A DNA stretch of 64,000 nucleotides from Muscardinus avellanarius (lineage: Eukaryota; Chordata; Mammalia; Rodentia; Gliridae), in contig OY726567.1 in assembly GCA_963383645.1 (NCBI GenBank), positions 69,567,575-69,631,574 of the forward strand. Direction: 5' to 3'. Shown piece by piece: positions 33,970-46,575 of this stretch. Within the stretch, counting starts at the first letter, position 1. Each line of letters opens with the position of its first letter. Under the pieces are notes generated by a model. That model saw nothing but the letters and a program-made list of their open reading frames with translations. It ran no database searches and was not told the origin of the DNA. The position numbers and the translations under genes are program-made.

Positions 33970-34770
33970 GGGTTTTTAAATTTTTTATTGGTGCATTATA
34001 GTTATCCATCATAATGGGATAGAAGATGGTGGACACATACATGCACACATCACCCAATTAGCCCTTTCCCCTTTCCCAACCATTCCCTCCTCCACCCTCC
34101 TTCCCATGCTTGGCTTACTGATTGACTCTGAAATGTTTGTTTAAGTACATCATGTGCTTTAGAGAGTTTCCCTCTCCCAATCTCTGATGCCTCAGTTCGG
34201 TCACCGTATTTGCTCATCTACAATCTCCTACTTCATCTAGAGATCCTCCTGTTACTCATTTCTCCCTAGATTTGGCATATGATAGAGAAAGCATCTGATA
34301 TCTTATTTTTTGTGACTATTAATCTCACTTTGCATGATGTCTTCCATTCCATCAATTTTCCTGAAATTGATGTAATAGTGGTTTTCTTTATGGATGAGTA
34401 AATTTATATTTTGTACATATGCCACAGTTTTGCAATCTGTTCATCTGTTGATGGAAATCTTGGCTGGTTCCCTAGTTTGGCTATGGTGAATTGTGCATCT
34501 GTGAACATAGATACACATGCATTAGTGTGGTGGTTTGGTTTCCTTTCTTTTGGGTGGATACCCAGAAGTGTATTGCTGGATCAAAGGTTAAGTTCGTTTC
34601 CATTCTTCTGAGGATCGTCCATACAGTATTCCAAAGTGGTTGCACCAAATTGCAATTCAACCAACAATATTTTGGAATTCTCACTTTTTCACATCATCCT
34701 TTCTAGCATTTTTTGTTGTTTGTGTTTTGAATGATTTCCATTCTAGTCGGAGTTAGGTGAAATCCCAGGG
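33970..34770 (-). mobile_element. LINE-1 3' fragment in tandem unit
   Basis: The minus-strand frame 34481-34684 encodes the same ORF2 C-terminal segment as at 16842-17069, and the 3' UTR begins near 33975. Confidence 0.8.
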
Positions 34771-35254
34771 TAGTTTTTTCTTTGCAGAAACCTAATCTCC
34801 ATTCCAGTGTGCTATTTCTTGCAGAGTTTTGTTTTGTTTTGTTTTTGAAGATTTAAAGAGTTTATTTAAAAGATAGAAATACAGAAGTTAGTTACAGCAC
34901 CATGTCATTCAGGAGTGGCATGCGGGGTGTTTTGGTTGAATTCATGGCTGTCTCTTGCATAATTTTTTCACTGATTTTATTCGTTTAATTTTTATTGTGG
35001 TTATTTCTTCTTTTATCATTATATTTTCTTTCCTAATACTAACTGGGGATTTGGTTTGTTCTTGAATTTCTGAGACCTTGACATGCATTAAGAGTACATT
35101 TTTCTAAATGTTCCTACATTATTAAAATGTAGGAATTCATGGCTAAACCAAAGATAAATAAAAAGAAATGAACACCAGAGAGAAAGGAAGAGGTATTAAC
35201 TAGCACACCTGATATCTCCTCTGAGGCACAGTGACCATTGTGTCCTAAGGCAAA

Positions 35255-35265
35255 TTCAGGCACCT

Positions 35266-35269
<4 letters not shown>
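35255..35269. repeat. Target-site duplication of the full-length LINE-1 (left)
   Basis: ttcaggcaccttctt is repeated exactly at 42972-42986. In other units this place is uninterrupted (aggcaccatcttgagg). Confidence 0.9.
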
Positions 35270-35305
<36 letters not shown>

Positions 35306-35604
35306 ATTTTTTTTATTTTTTTTTATTTATTTATTTATTTATTTTTTTTAACAATTTTTTTTATTGAACATAAATAGTATACATTTACACTATATTTGGT
35401 GCCCTCTCCCCCCGCCCCCGTTTTCTCCCCCCCCCCCACCAATGGTTGGCCAGGTTAACCATGTCTTATTCATAATTTTACACATGTTCAGGTGAAGATG
35501 CTCCTTAATCAAGATCGGCCTTTCTCCTCTCCTATCTTTCCATTAAAACTTAGCTAGTATTTCCCCTCTAATATCTGGGGTCCTACTGGTATCCTTTGTG
35601 TTTT

Positions 35605-38600
35605 CTAGTTTGGGCATATTAGAGGAAACATGTGTATCTTCTCCTTCTGTGCTTGGCTGATCTCACTTAACATGATGCTTTCCAGGGCTTTCCATCTTCT
35701 TGCAAATGATAAAATTTTGTTCTTCTTTATGGCTGAATAGAATTCCATTGTGTGTATTTCCCACAGTTTTGCTATCCATTCATCTGTTGATGGTGATCTG
35801 GGTTGGATCCATATTTTGGCTATTACAAATTGTGCTGCTATGAACATAGGTATGCATATGTTGCTGTATTTCTCTGAATTCAACCCTTTTGGAAAGATAC
35901 CCAGGAGTGGTATAGCTGGATCATATGGTGGATCTATTCCCACCTTTCTTAGGAATCTCCACACAGATCTCCATAGTGGCTGAACTAGTTTGCACTCCCA
36001 CCAACAGTGTAAAAGAGTTCCTCTTTCCCCACATCCTCGCCAGCATTTGTTGTTGTTTGATTTCTTTATGCTTGCTACTCTCACTGGGGTTAGATGGAAT
36101 CTCAGTGTAGTTTTGATTTGCATCTCCCTGATGGCCAGTGATGAAGAACATCTTTTCATGTATCTATTAGCCCTTTGTATCTCTTCTTTTGTGAAGTGTC
36201 TATTTAGTTCATTTGCCCATTTCTTGATTGGGTTGTTTGTTTTGTTGGTGTAGAGCCTTTTGAGCTCTTTGTATACTCTGGATATTAGCCCCCTATCAGA
36301 ATGGTGGCTGGTAAAGATCCTTTCCCATTCTGTAGGCTTCCTCTTTAGGTTATTGATAGTTTCCTTTGATGAGAAGAAACTTTTTAGTTTAATGTTATCC
36401 CACTTGTTTATTCTTGCTTTAATTTCCTGAGCTTTGGAGGTTTTGTTGAGAAAGTTACTGCCTGTGCCAATATGTTGTAGTGTTGAACCTATGTTCTCCT
36501 CTACTAACTTCACCGTCTCAGGTCTAATTTCTAAGTCTTTGATCCATCTTGAGTTGATTCCTGTGTTAGGTGAGATATAGGGGTTTAGATTCATCTTTTT
36601 ACAAATGGCTAGCCAGTTCTCCCAGCACCACTTGTTGAAAAGGCTGTCTTTTCTCCAGCGTATGTGTTTGGCCCCTTTGTCAAAGATTAATTGACTAAAG
36701 ATGTGTGGGTTTGTTTCTGTATCTTCTATTCTAATCCACTGGTCAGTATATCTGTTTTTGTGCCAGTACCATGCTGTTTTTACTACTATTGCTCTATAGT
36801 ATAGTTTGAAGTCTGGGATTGTAATGCCTCCTGCGTGTTTCTTGTTATTGAGAATTGCTTTGGCTATTCTAGGTCTTTTCTTTCTCCATATGAAGTTCAT
36901 GATTGATTTTTCTAGGTCTCTGAAGAATGTCACTGGTATTTTAATGGGAATTGCATTGAACCTATAGATCAGTTTTGGCAGAATGGCCATTTTGATGATA
37001 TTTATTCTGCCTATCCATGAGCACGGGAGATCTTTCCATCTTCCAAGGTCTTCTTCTATTTCTTTCTTTAATGTTTTATAGTTTTTGTTGTAGAGGTCTT
37101 TTACATCTTGGGTTAGGTTTATTCCTAGGTATTTTATTGGTTTTGAGGTTATAGTGAATGGAATTGTTGTTTTTGTTTCCTTCATTGTGGATTCGTTGTT
37201 GGCATAAAGAAAGGCCACTGATTTCTTTAGGTTGATTTTGTAACCTGCGACTTTGCCGAATTTGTCGATCAGCTCCAGAAGTCTTTTGGTTGAGTTCTTT
37301 GGGTCTTCCAGGTAAAGGATCATGTCATCTGCGAATAAGGATAATTTCACTTCCTCTCTTCCTATGTGGATTCCTTTGATTTCCTTCTCTTGTCTGATTG
37401 CTGCAGCAAGAGTCTCAAGGACTATATTGAAAAGGAGAGGTGAAAGTGGGCATCCTTGTCTTGTTCCTGACTGTAGCGGAAATTCTTGCAGTTTTTCCCC
37501 ATTCAATATAATGTTGGCTTTGGGTTTGCAGTATATTGCCTTGATGATGTTGAAGTACTTTCCTTCTATCCCAATTTTTTGCAGTGTTTTTAACATAAAT
37601 GGGTTTTGGATTTTGTCGAATGCTTTTTCAGCATCTATTGCTATGATGATGTGGTTTTTGTTCTTGGTTCTATTTATGTGGTGAATAACATGTATTGATT
37701 TGCGTATGTTGAACCAGCCTTGTTTTTCTGGGATGAAACCGACTTGGTCGTGATGAATTATTCTCTTGATATAGTTTTGAATGCGTATAGCTAGTATTTT
37801 GTTTAGAATTTTTGCATCTATGTTCATTAAGGATATTGGTCTGTAGTTTTCCTTTCTTGAGGTATCTTTATTTGGTTTGGGGATTAATGTGATACTGGCC
37901 TCATAGAAGGAATTTGGAAGAGTTCCATCTCTTTCAATTTCCCGGAACGTGTTATGAAGTATTGGTATTAGTTGTTCACTGAAGGTTTTGTAGAATTCAG
38001 CTGGGAACCCATCTGGGCCTGGGCTTTTCTTTGGTGGAAGAATTTTTATTGCCGTTTCTATTTCTTTGGTTGTTATTGGTTGGTTTAGGCTTGCTATGTC
38101 CTCTTGGTTGAGTGTAGGAAGGTTAACTGTGTTTAGAAATCTGTCAATTTCATCCAGGTTTTCAAATCTATTGGAGTATAAATTTTTAAAGTAGTTTCTG
38201 ATAATGTTTTGAATTTCTTCACTATCAGTGGTGATATCTCCTTTTTCATTTCTAATTTTGGTAATTTGAGTTGATTCTCTTTTTCTTTTGGTTAGGTTGG
38301 CCAGGGGTTTATCAATTCTATTAATCTTTTCAAAGAACCAACTTTTTGTTTTATTGATTCTTTGAATTGTTTTTTTGTTCTCTATTTCATTTATTTCTGC
38401 TCTAATTTTGATGATTTCTCGTCTTCTGCTGGCTTTGGGAATGGATTGTTGCAGAATTTCTAGATCCTTGAGTTGTTTCATTAGGTTCTTTACTTGGTGG
38501 TTCTCCATCCTTTTTATGTGGGCACTCAATGCGATAAACTTTCCTCTTAGTACTGCCTTCATGGTGTCCCATAGGTTTTGGTGGGTTGTGTCTCTGTTTT

Positions 38601-39432
38601 CGTTTGTTTCCATAAATTTCTTTATTTCTTCCCTAATTTCTGCTCTTACCCATTCGTCATTTAGTAGTGTATCATTCATTCTCCATGAATTTGAATACTT
38701 TCTTTCGAGTTTCCTGTTGTTGATTTCTACTTTTATTCCATTGTGGTCTGAAAAGATGCATGGGATTATATTACATTTTTTGAATTTGCTGGTATTTTCT
38801 TTGTGTCCCAGGATGTGATCTATTTTGGAGAAGGTTCCATGGGCTGCTGAGAAGAAAGTGTATTCTGTAGTTCCTGGTTGAAATACTCTGAAAACGTCTA
38901 TTAGGTCCATTTGGTTTATGGTTTCCTTTAGTTCTAAAGCATCTTTACTCATCTTTTGCCTCGAAGATCGATCCAGTGGTGTGAGAGGCGTATTAAAGTC
39001 TCCCAGAATTATTGTATTTGGGTCTACTTGGGATCTTATGTCCAGAAGGGTTTGTTTTACGAATGTGGTTGCACCCACATTTGGGGCATAAATATTTACT
39101 ATCATTATATCTTCTTGGTGTATTGTTCCTTTTAATAAAAGGAAGTGCCCTGATTTGTCTCTTTTGATGTGTTTTATTTTAAAGTCTGTTTTGTTGGATA
39201 TCAGGGTTGCTACCCCTGCTCTTTTTCGGTCACTGGTGGCATGGTATATCTTTTTCCATCCTTTCACCTTCAACCTGTGAATGTCTTTGGCTGTGAGGTG
39301 AGTTTCTTGCAGACAGCATATGTTTGGATTATGTTTCCTAATCCACATTGCCAGTCTATGTCTTTTGATTGGTGAGTTAAGTCCTTTGACATTAAGTGAT
39401 ATTATTGAAATATGCTTTTTGTTTTCTGCCAT
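35605..39432 (-). CDS. L1 ORF2: LINE-1 ORF2p: endonuclease and reverse transcriptase
   Basis: 1275 residues, the usual L1 ORF2p length. It nicks target DNA and copies L1 RNA at the nick. The N-terminal endonuclease (about 1-240) shows N14, E43 in QETHL, D145 in ILGDFN and SDH near 228-230. The reverse transcriptase carries the [24 protein letters not shown] and FADDMILYL motifs, with both catalytic Asp present. The C-terminal Cys/His motif ([18 protein letters not shown]) is intact. The start lies 45 bases after the ORF1 stop, typical for a rodent L1. No stop or frameshift was seen. Confidence 0.95.
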   Translation of the reverse strand: MAENKKHISIISLNVKGLNSPIKRHRLAMWIRKHNPNICCLQETHLTAKDIHRLKVKGWKKIYHATSDRKRAGVATLISNKTDFKIKHIKRDKSGHFLLLKGTIHQEDIMIVNIYAPNVGATTFVKQTLLDIRSQVDPNTIILGDFNTPLTPLDRSSRQKMSKDALELKETINQMDLIDVFRVFQPGTTEYTFFSAAHGTFSKIDHILGHKENTSKFKKCNIIPCIFSDHNGIKVEINNRKLERKYSNSWRMNDTLLNDEWVRAEIREEIKKFMETNENRDTTHQNLWDTMKAVLRGKFIALSAHIKRMENHQVKNLMKQLKDLEILQQSIPKASRRREIIKIRAEINEIENKKTIQRINKTKSWFFEKINRIDKPLANLTKRKRESTQITKIRNEKGDITTDSEEIQNIIRNYFKNLYSNRFENLDEIDRFLNTVNLPTLNQEDIASLNQPITTKEIETAIKILPPKKSPGPDGFPAEFYKTFSEQLIPILHNTFREIERDGTLPNSFYEASITLIPKPNKDTSRKENYRPISLMNIDAKILNKILAIRIQNYIKRIIHHDQVGFIPEKQGWFNIRKSIHVIHHINRTKNKNHIIIAIDAEKAFDKIQNPFMLKTLQKIGIEGKYFNIIKAIYCKPKANIILNGEKLQEFPLQSGTRQGCPLSPLLFNIVLETLAAAIRQEKEIKGIHIGREEVKLSLFADDMILYLEDPKNSTKRLLELIDKFGKVAGYKINLKKSVAFLYANNESTMKETKTTIPFTITSKPIKYLGINLTQDVKDLYNKNYKTLKKEIEEDLGRWKDLPCSWIGRINIIKMAILPKLIYRFNAIPIKIPVTFFRDLEKSIMNFIWRKKRPRIAKAILNNKKHAGGITIPDFKLYYRAIVVKTAWYWHKNRYTDQWIRIEDTETNPHIFSQLIFDKGAKHIRWRKDSLFNKWCWENWLAICKKMNLNPYISPNTGINSRWIKDLEIRPETVKLVEENIGSTLQHIGTGSNFLNKTSKAQEIKARINKWDNIKLKSFFSSKETINNLKRKPTEWERIFTSHHSDRGLISRVYKELKRLYTNKTNNPIKKWANELNRHFTKEEIQRANRYMKRCSSSLAIREMQIKTTLRFHLTPVRVASIKKSNNNKCWRGCGERGTLLHCWWECKLVQPLWRSVWRFLRKVGIDPPYDPAIPLLGIFPKGLNSEKYSNICIPMFIAAQFVIAKIWIQPRSPSTDEWIAKLWEIHTMEFYSAIKKNKILSFARRWKALESIMLSEISQAQKEKIHMFPLICPN

Positions 39433-39477
39433 TTTGTGTTCTGTCTACTCTTGGGTGTTGTGATCTTTCTTCTTTAC

Positions 39478-40455
39478 TTAAATGGCCCACTTATTAACTT
39501 CCTCTCTTCTCTGATTCTGGAGTCTGCTTCTTTTTTCTTCCTTATGATTTATTTCTTTAAGAATTTTCTCTAGTGTTGGCTTTGAATTCATGAATTTTTT
39601 GAGATTCTGTTTATCCTGAAAGACTTTGACTTCCCCATTGATCTTGAATAGTAGTTTTGCTGGATAGATTAATTTGGGCTGGAAGTTATGTTCTTCCAGG
39701 GTCTGAATCACGTCGTACCAGTCTCTCCTAGCATTCCTGACCTGGGTTGTATAGTCTGGGGTGATTCTTATTGTTTTGCCTCTATATGTCACCTGTCCTT
39801 TTGTTCTCACTGCTTTTAAGATTCCTTCCTTGGCCTCTATGCTGGTCAATTTGGTTATTATGTGGCGTGGAGTGGTTTTTCTTTGGTCCTGTCTCAGTGG
39901 AGTTCTGTATGCCTCCTGTACTTGAAGATTCAAGTCTCTTTCCATATTTGGAAAATTCTCTGAGATTATTTCCTTGAAGATATTACATATGCCCTTGGTC
40001 TGTACCTCTATCCCTTCCTCAATGCCTATTATCCGTAAATTAGGGCGCTTCATATTATCCCATAATTGCTGGATGTTTAGGTTTTGTTGCTGTAAAGATT
40101 TCTGTATATCGCTGACTGTGTTTTCGGTTTGGGATGTACTGTCTTCTAATATTGATATTCTGTTTTCCATTTCATCTAATCTTCCAGAGTTTCTTTCTAT
40201 TGCTGTCTTCATTTCACTTATTGCCTCTTTCATTTCATTCCAGACCTCTTTCTGATTCTTTTTTAGTGTTTCTATTTCATCTTTAACCTCCTCTATACTT
40301 GTTTTAAAACCTTTCATCATATTGAACAACAAGATTCTGAACTCCCCTTCTTGCATTTCTAGTAGGTCAGTATTCGTGATTTCTGCTGTCTCTTCATAAC
40401 TCCTGGTTCTCATATTTATAGTGTTCTCTGTCCTGTTTTTCTGATTTCTACCCAT
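39478..40455 (-). CDS. L1 ORF1: LINE-1 ORF1p: RNA-binding chaperone
   Basis: 325 residues. ORF1p trimers coat L1 RNA and act as a nucleic-acid chaperone in the ribonucleoprotein particle. A coiled coil with long Glu/Lys/Ile heptads spans about residues 45-135, followed by the RRM-like domain (LRIIGIEEG...) and a basic C-terminal domain (ARRDWYDVIQTLEEHNFQPKLIYPAKL, typical of the family). The start Met is followed by GRNQKNR. The frame is open throughout. Confidence 0.92.
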   Translation of the reverse strand: MGRNQKNRTENTINMRTRSYEETAEITNTDLLEMQEGEFRILLFNMMKGFKTSIEEVKDEIETLKKNQKEVWNEMKEAISEMKTAIERNSGRLDEMENRISILEDSTSQTENTVSDIQKSLQQQNLNIQQLWDNMKRPNLRIIGIEEGIEVQTKGICNIFKEIISENFPNMERDLNLQVQEAYRTPLRQDQRKTTPRHIITKLTSIEAKEGILKAVRTKGQVTYRGKTIRITPDYTTQVRNARRDWYDVIQTLEEHNFQPKLIYPAKLLFKINGEVKVFQDKQNLKKFMNSKPTLEKILKEINHKEEKRSRLQNQRREEVNKWAI

Positions 40456-40823
40456 CGTTCGTGAGTAATGTGTTTAGTCAAATCTTAATATTAGGAGTTT
40501 AGGAGTATCGGCCAGTCAGCTGAGCCTTTCCAGTGTTGAAAGTGGGTGATGTGGGAGGAGCTGGGGTGATGGGTAAAGGAGTCAGATTAGGTGGAGGATA
40601 TGTTAGGTTGAGAAGGACTTTAAGTATGATAAAGTAATAACTTGCTATGAATGAGAGAGAGTTAACTACTAGGACTCTTGTTGTTAGTAGAGTATTTATG
40701 GATATAAAAAATACTTTGAGTTTTAAACCATGAGGTATATTATGGGGAAAAGTTTTGGGGGGGAAATGTATGTAGGTTAGTGTGGGAAGGTTTGTAAATA
40801 GGGATGCTGGTAGGAGCAGACAG

Positions 40824-40859
<36 letters not shown>

Positions 40860-42971
40860 ATCCCCTCAAGATACCAAGACTATTATGTAATCCAAGAAAA
40901 AGGAAGGTAAACCAATCAAAGGAGGAGAATGAAAGAAAAGGAAGGAAAAGGGAAGAGAGAGGAAAAAGGAAGAGGAATAAAATAAAAGGAACTAGCAGCC
41001 GTGTGAAATAAAAAAATAAGGCAAACTATCCAATGTATATATATATAAAACAACAAGTTAAAGTAAGAGAAGTTTGGATTAAAAGAAGAAAAAAAAAAAA
41101 AAGAAAAAAAAAGAAATCAGCAATAACCATACTAAAACAAAAGCACTTTAAAAGCAAAAGAAAACATAACATCCACATTAAAAGTAAAACAAACAGTCCT
41201 CCTTATTTACGCATATGGGGTCAGGTCCATATAATATGTGCGTATCTGATTGCTTGGTAGCTTTCAGGATACCGTCCAATGACTCTTAGTTTTCTTTGTA
41301 CTCTATTTTTATCTTCTTAAGTCACTCTGGGTGTTTGGACACCTTTTTCTCCTTTAGCTGCTTTAGGTTTATGTGTCCGGGTGTCTGGTTTCACTGTTAT
41401 TTGATTCTGTACAGTTCACAGATTCTGCGAAATTCTAACCTGTGGTCAGCACATCTGCACTCACCACCCTCGCCTCCAGCCTGTGCTTCCCTACAGCAGG
41501 GGTGGAGAGTGACTAAAGTGTAATTGGAACTTCCCCCTGAGGTCCTGAGCAGATTTTGTGGCCCGATGGATTTTCTTGTGTCTCTGGAAATTCCAGCTGG
41601 GCTAGCCGGTGTGGTCCCAAGATGTGCCCTGGGCAAATGAATGCTGGTTCCTGGGTGGCCACACTTACTGCCAGAGCTCTGCCTATTCCAAGAGTGCAGG
41701 CTGGATGCACTGTTAATACTGGACCCTAGTGAGAGTGGGTGCAGCTGTCTATTGCTGCTGGTATGTTCTTCCAAGGTGTATTGAGCTGTGTTCTCACTTA
41801 TAACTAAGCATCTGGCTACCAGGAGGTTGGGAATACCCCGTGGTGGGCCAGGGGTGCAGGGTAGGTGCTCAAGGGTCCAGTGTGCGGTGTCCAGCAATGG
41901 TCTCTGCGTCCCGCGGGACGTAGAGGCTGGGGGTGCCCCAAGGAGATTTCCGGGTCTCCCAGTGCTTTTGCAGCCTGGAGGGTAGGCTCTGGCAAGGTGG
42001 CAGGGGTTAGCCACAGAAGCAGGCTCCAATTTAGGAGGGCAGTGTACAGGCACTGATTACTAGTAGGGGACAGGCAGGATGCGCGAGGAGAGTGCTCTGA
42101 GGCTTGAGCCCGTGGTGGGGGGTTGAGACTGCGACTGCGCACACGCTAGGACCCCAGTTACTAGGGCGCCCTCAGGTACCTGTCTTGGTGCAGGAATCCG
42201 TGTGAGTCTCTGTGCCGATGTGATCCGGTCGCTGGTGGGCAGACAGAGTTCTGGTGGGTGCTGCTCGCTGCTTAGGATGCGGTCCTAAGTCCGTTTTTAT
42301 TCCCGGATTATCTTGCCGTGGAAATATCGGGCAGGCAGCTCCTTGGACAGCTGCCAAAGCAGCCCGCGGCTCAGCGTTCTGGTCCGCGGTCAGATTGTAT
42401 CTGCAGCAGGTCCCGTGTCCGATCTTTGTTCTTCTTGTTCAAGTTCAGGCCACTTAAGCTAATTTAAAGAGAAAGGATGCCGGGCGTGGTGGCGCACGCT
42501 TGTAATCCCAGCATTCGGGAGGCTCAGACAGAAGGATCGCGTTCGCGGACAGCCTCAGCTACTTAGTGAGGCCCTCCGCCACTCGGTGAGACCTGGTTTC
42601 AAAATAAAGAATAAAAAATAGGGCAGGGGGTGTAGCTTGGAGGTCAAATGCCCCTGGGTTCCATCCCCAGACCTGACAGGTCACCAAGCTGGCTGTGGTG
42701 GCTAGGTCAGTCTTCCCAAGTTTGCTGAGATTTCCCGCAGAGTTAAGCAATTAAATTCCTTCTTTTCCCATCTGGACTCTTCCCTCTCCAATCTTTTAGC
42801 TTACAGTCAACCACCTGAGCCGGGCTCCGCCCCCCTCTCCTCGCTGGAGGAGGCGGTGACCCTTCTCGGATCCGACCAGACGGTGTCTGAGGAGGCGGGA
42901 ACGTCCAGACTGGCGTCTCCAAGATGGACTTCCTCCCCTTCTGCCCGCCCCTCCACCCGCCCCTCCTTTCC
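40456..42971 (-). promoter_or_regulatory. LINE-1 5' UTR / promoter region
   Basis: About 2.5 kb between ORF1 and the 5' end of the L1. The distal part (41400-42460 and 42680-42971) is CpG- and GC-rich. The first 50 bases from the 5' end are G-rich (plus strand 42920-42971) with a YY1-like site near 42922. A simple A-rich stretch is at 40830-40860 and 41085-41115. No tandem monomers were recognised by eye. A SINE divides it at about 42480-42676. Confidence 0.7.
42480..42676 (+). repeat. SINE within the LINE-1 5' UTR
   Basis: First-type SINE opposite to the L1 strand, reading ccgggcgtggtggcgcacgc... to atccccagacctga, with no A-tail visible. Confidence 0.8.
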
Positions 42972-42984
42972 TTCAGGCACCTTC

Positions 42985-43195
42985 TTGAGGAAGGTTTCCC
43001 TGGGGATGAAAGGCATTGGATGGATGACGTGTTACAGCACATCCCCCTGGGGCAGTATATAAGTCCTGGACACACAAGGTCTCCTCTTGCAGTTTCTTCT
43101 CCATTTTAGAAGCTGCAAGGCTTCCAGTAAGGTCTGGCATCCACCACTGAACCTGCGGAATGACAGGAGGATACAGCACACTTGCAGTTTGGTTT
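42985..43195 (+). promoter_or_regulatory. Promoter-like module, copy F
   Basis: TGACGTG at 43025-43031, TATATAA at 43056-43062. The upstream part of the unit now lies 7.7 kb away beyond the L1. The donor-like site is mutated (cttgcagtttggt). The ATTGG box is single. Confidence 0.5.
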
Positions 43196-43613
43196 CATTA
43201 CCAATTTGTCTTTCTGATGATCCTTTACAAATAGGAGAAAAATGTAAGGCTGGACTTCTAATTCATGGGATAAGGATTATTCCGTTTCAAATAGCACTTT
43301 ACTAGGTATACTACATTAGGTTGTCCTAAGTTTTAAATATGTAGATACAATTCCAATTTCACATTCTCATTTTCCTGAGCTTAAAATTGAGCAGATGTGG
43401 ATTATGAATATTTTTATCATGGTCAATTCTTGCGTGTGTGTTTTTGTCAATCGAATACAAGAATTTGTACCTACAACATATCCTTATGCTTGTTCTTGTT
43501 GATGTTGTCATTATATGCAGATATCTGTGTGCCTAGCTAAATTGCTGAGACTGGCCTTGAGACTGTAATCCTTTGTCTTGGCCTGCAAAGTACCAGGGTT
43601 GGAAACCATGCCA

Positions 43614-43839
43614 TCTGTCGTGGTGGCACACGCTCTTAATTCCAAAATTTGATAGGCTGAGACAGAAGGATCGCGTTTTGAATACAGTCTCAGCTACTAC
43701 CTAGTTATGCCCTATGCAACTCAGTGAGACTCTTTTTCAAAACAAAGAATAAGAAATAGAGCTGAGGGGTAGCTTGAATTAGAATGCCTCTGGATTCCAT
43801 CACCAGTAACGCAAAAAAAAGGGGGGGGGGAGAAAGCAA

Positions 43840-43871
<32 letters not shown>

Positions 43872-43880
43872 GAGAAAGAG
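43614..43880 (+). repeat. SINE with (AAAG)n tail
   Basis: Counterpart of 18556-18822; the G8/GAAA run is at 43817-43880. Confidence 0.8.
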
Positions 43881-44339
43881 AACAAGAAAAATGAAAAAAA
43901 GAATATAGTAAAAAAAGAACCCTGTGTCCTGTGTCTAATTGTACGGTTCATTTTATCTTTTAGAGGCAAGGTATTTCTCTGTTTCCAAGAGTCTCCCTAA
44001 ATAACTGAGACTGGCCTACTTTGTAAAAATGTCTTGCTTCTTCTTTTCTTTCAATTTTGCTGTATACCTTTCAGGTTAGTTTGTAGTTTAATACAAACTC
44101 CACAGAATCATTTACGTATTTACAGAGGGTCAATATTCATAGGGCATATGCGTGCTCAAATTTTTCCCTTTTTCCAGACTTTATTATATTTACTATTATT
44201 AAGCATAGCATGAAATTCTCTGGAATCAGTTTTTATATCAACTTTCCATATGTAAATCTTTTGTTAGAATCACTTTCAGTCCACCCCATAACTGGACAAT
44301 GTTTTCGAGTTTTTTATTTTATTTTTTGTTGTTTTGTTT

Positions 44340-45130
44340 TATTAATTTAAAAAAATTTTTTATTATTGCATTATAGTTTTCCATCTTATTGGGATAGATT
44401 ATGGTGGAGACATACATGCGCTCATCACCCAATTAGCCCTTATCAATTTCTGCCCCATTCCCTCCCCCGCCCTCCTTCCATGCTTGACTTACTGATTAAC
44501 TTTGATATGTTTGTTTAAGTACATCAGTTGCTTTAGAGAGTTTCCCTCCCCCATCCTCTGATGCCTCAGTTCAGTCACCTTGTTTGCTCATCTAGAATCT
44601 CCTATTTCATCTAGAGATCCTCCTGTTACCCATTTCTCCTTAGCTCTGGTATATTAGAAAAAGCATCTGATTTCTTATTTTTTGTGACTGACTAATCTCA
44701 CTTTGCATAATGTCCTCCATTCCATCCATTTTCTGTAAATGATGTAATTGTGTTTTTCTTTAGGGCTGAGTAAAATTATATTATATACATATGCCACAGT
44801 TTTGTAATCCATTCATCTGTTGATGAACATCTTGGCTGGTTCCCAAGTTGAGCAATGGTGAATTGTGCAGCTATGAACATAGATACACGTGCATTCATTT
44901 GGTGGTTTGGTTTTCTATTGGGTGGATACTCTGAGTGTATTGCTGGATCAAAGGTTAAGTTCGTCTCTATTCTTCTGAGGATCCTGCATACAGTATTCCA
45001 AAGTGGTTGCACCAATTTGTAATCCCATCTACAATGTTCTGTTCTCACTTCTCCACATCATCCTCACTAGCATTCACTGTTGTTTGTCTTTTGAATGATT
45101 TCCGTTCTAGTCGGAGTTAGGTGAAATCCC
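44340..45130 (-). mobile_element. LINE-1 3' fragment in tandem unit
   Basis: The minus-strand frame 44776-45048 encodes an ORF2 C-terminal segment (VQPLWNTVCRILRRIETNLTFDPAIHSEYP); 3' UTR at 44340-44770. Confidence 0.8.
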
Positions 45131-45479
45131 AGGGTAGTTGTTTCTTTTAAAGAAACCTAATCTCCTTTCCAGTGTGCTATTTCTAGCAGGATTTTTTTTT
45201 TTTTTTGCTGATTTTGTTCGTTTAGTTATTATTGTGGTTATTTCTTCTATTATCATTATACTTTCTTTCCTGCTACTGACTTGGGGTTTGGTTTGTTCTT
45301 GCATTTCTGAGACCTTGACATGCATTAAGAGTACATTTTTCTAAATTTCCTACTTTCTTAAACTCAGTGCTAAACCAAAGATAAATAAAAACAAATGAAC
45401 ACGAAAGTGAAGGAAAGAGGTATTAACTAGCACACCTGATATCTCCTCTGAGGCACAGTGACCATTGTGCCCTAAGGCA

Positions 45480-45710
45480 AATGCAGGTACCATCTTGAAG
45501 GAGGTTCCCGTGGGGATTAAGGTAATTTGGATTGGATGACGTGTTTGAGCACATCCCCCTGGGGCAGTATATAAGTCCTGGACAGACAAGGTCTCCTCTT
45601 CTCTTTCCTTCTCTGTTTTGGAGCGTCAAGGCTTTCAGTGCTGTCTGGTGCCCACCACTTAACCTGTGGACAGACAGGAGGAGCACAACACACTTGCAGG
45701 TTGGTTTCAT
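45480..45710 (+). promoter_or_regulatory. Promoter-like module, copy G
   Basis: ATTGG at 45531, TGACGTG at 45537-45543, TATATAA at 45568-45574, donor-like cttgcag/gttggt conserved. The unit that follows is shortened. Confidence 0.55.
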
Positions 45711-45825
45711 TACCAATTTGTCTTTCAGAAGATCCGTTTGAATTAGAGTGGAGAAAAATATGAGGCTGGACTTTTAATTAATGGGATAAGGATTATTCCA
45801 TTTCAAATAGTACCACCAAAAAAAA

Positions 45826-45827
45826 AA

Positions 45828-45859
<32 letters not shown>

Positions 45860-45960
45860 AACCTGTGTTTTCTGCCATCATGGCACATGCTTATTATTCC
45901 AAATTTGGTAGGCTGAGACAGGAGGATCGTGGTTTGAAAACCGTCTCAGCTATTACCTAG
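45826..45960 (+). repeat. GAAA repeat and SINE remnant at a deletion junction
   Basis: (AAAG)n at 45826-45862 followed by part of the unit SINE, then an abrupt jump at 45960 to the L1 fragment end ('ttttggagttctcacttctcc'). Intermediate parts of the unit are missing. Confidence 0.75.
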
Positions 45961-46359
45961 TTTTGGAGTTCTCACTTCTCCACATCATCCTCACCAGCAT
46001 TTTTTGTTGTTTGTGTTTTGCATGATTTCCATTCTAGTCAGAGTTAGGTGAAATCCCAGGGTAGAGTTTTCCTTTTGAAGAAACCTAATCTCCATTCCAG
46101 TGTGCTATTTCTTGCAGATTTTTAAAAAAAAGATTTAAAGGAGTTTATTTAAAAGATAGAAATACAGAAGTTAGTTACAGCCCCATGTCATTCAGAAGTG
46201 GCATGGGGGTGTTTTGGTTGAATTCACGGCTATTTCTTGCTTGATTTTTTCACTGATTTTATTTGTTTCATTTTTATTGTAGTCATTTCCTCTTTTATCA
46301 TTATATTTTCTTTCCTACTACTGACATGGGATTTCATTTGTTCTTAAATTTTTGTGTGT

Positions 46360-46575
46360 GTGTGAAGTTTGGGGGGTAGAACCAAGAGGCTTTCTACCTT
46401 TAGGCTATACTCCCAGACCTTTTTATATATATATTTTATTTGGAAACAGGGTCTCACTAAGTTGCTGAAAGCCTCAGTAAGTAGCTGAGGCTAGCTTCCA
46501 ACCCGTGCGATCCTCCTGTCTCAGCCTCCCATGCGCGGGGATTACAAGCGTGTGTGTCACCACGCCCGGCATTGT
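46360..46575 (-). repeat. SINE
   Basis: Minus-strand SINE inserted in the module's upstream region, splitting the phrase 'ttgttcttgaatttctgagacc' (flanks repeat ttgttctt). Confidence 0.8.

Larger units (their letters stand above)
35270..42971 (-). mobile_element. L1: Full-length LINE-1 with both ORFs intact
   Basis: Minus-strand element of about 7.7 kb bounded by a perfect 15-base target duplication. It ends (plus-strand left) in a long A/T-rich tail (T-rich 35268-35350). ORF2 (35605-39432) and ORF1 (39478-40455) are open. A GC-rich 5' region runs to 42971 and includes a YY1-like ccatctt site near 42922. A SINE lies inside the 5' region. Intact frames, perfect duplications and tail indicate a recent insertion, possibly able to move. 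Confidence 0.92.

Noticed and set aside
38375..38818. Plus-strand frame of 147 residues rich in Phe/Ser
   Set aside because: Reverse complement of the intact L1 ORF2.
41397..42053. 218-residue minus-strand frame
   Set aside because: It lies in the GC-rich L1 5' UTR, has no family features and precedes ORF1. A minor upstream frame cannot be excluded, but nothing supports it.
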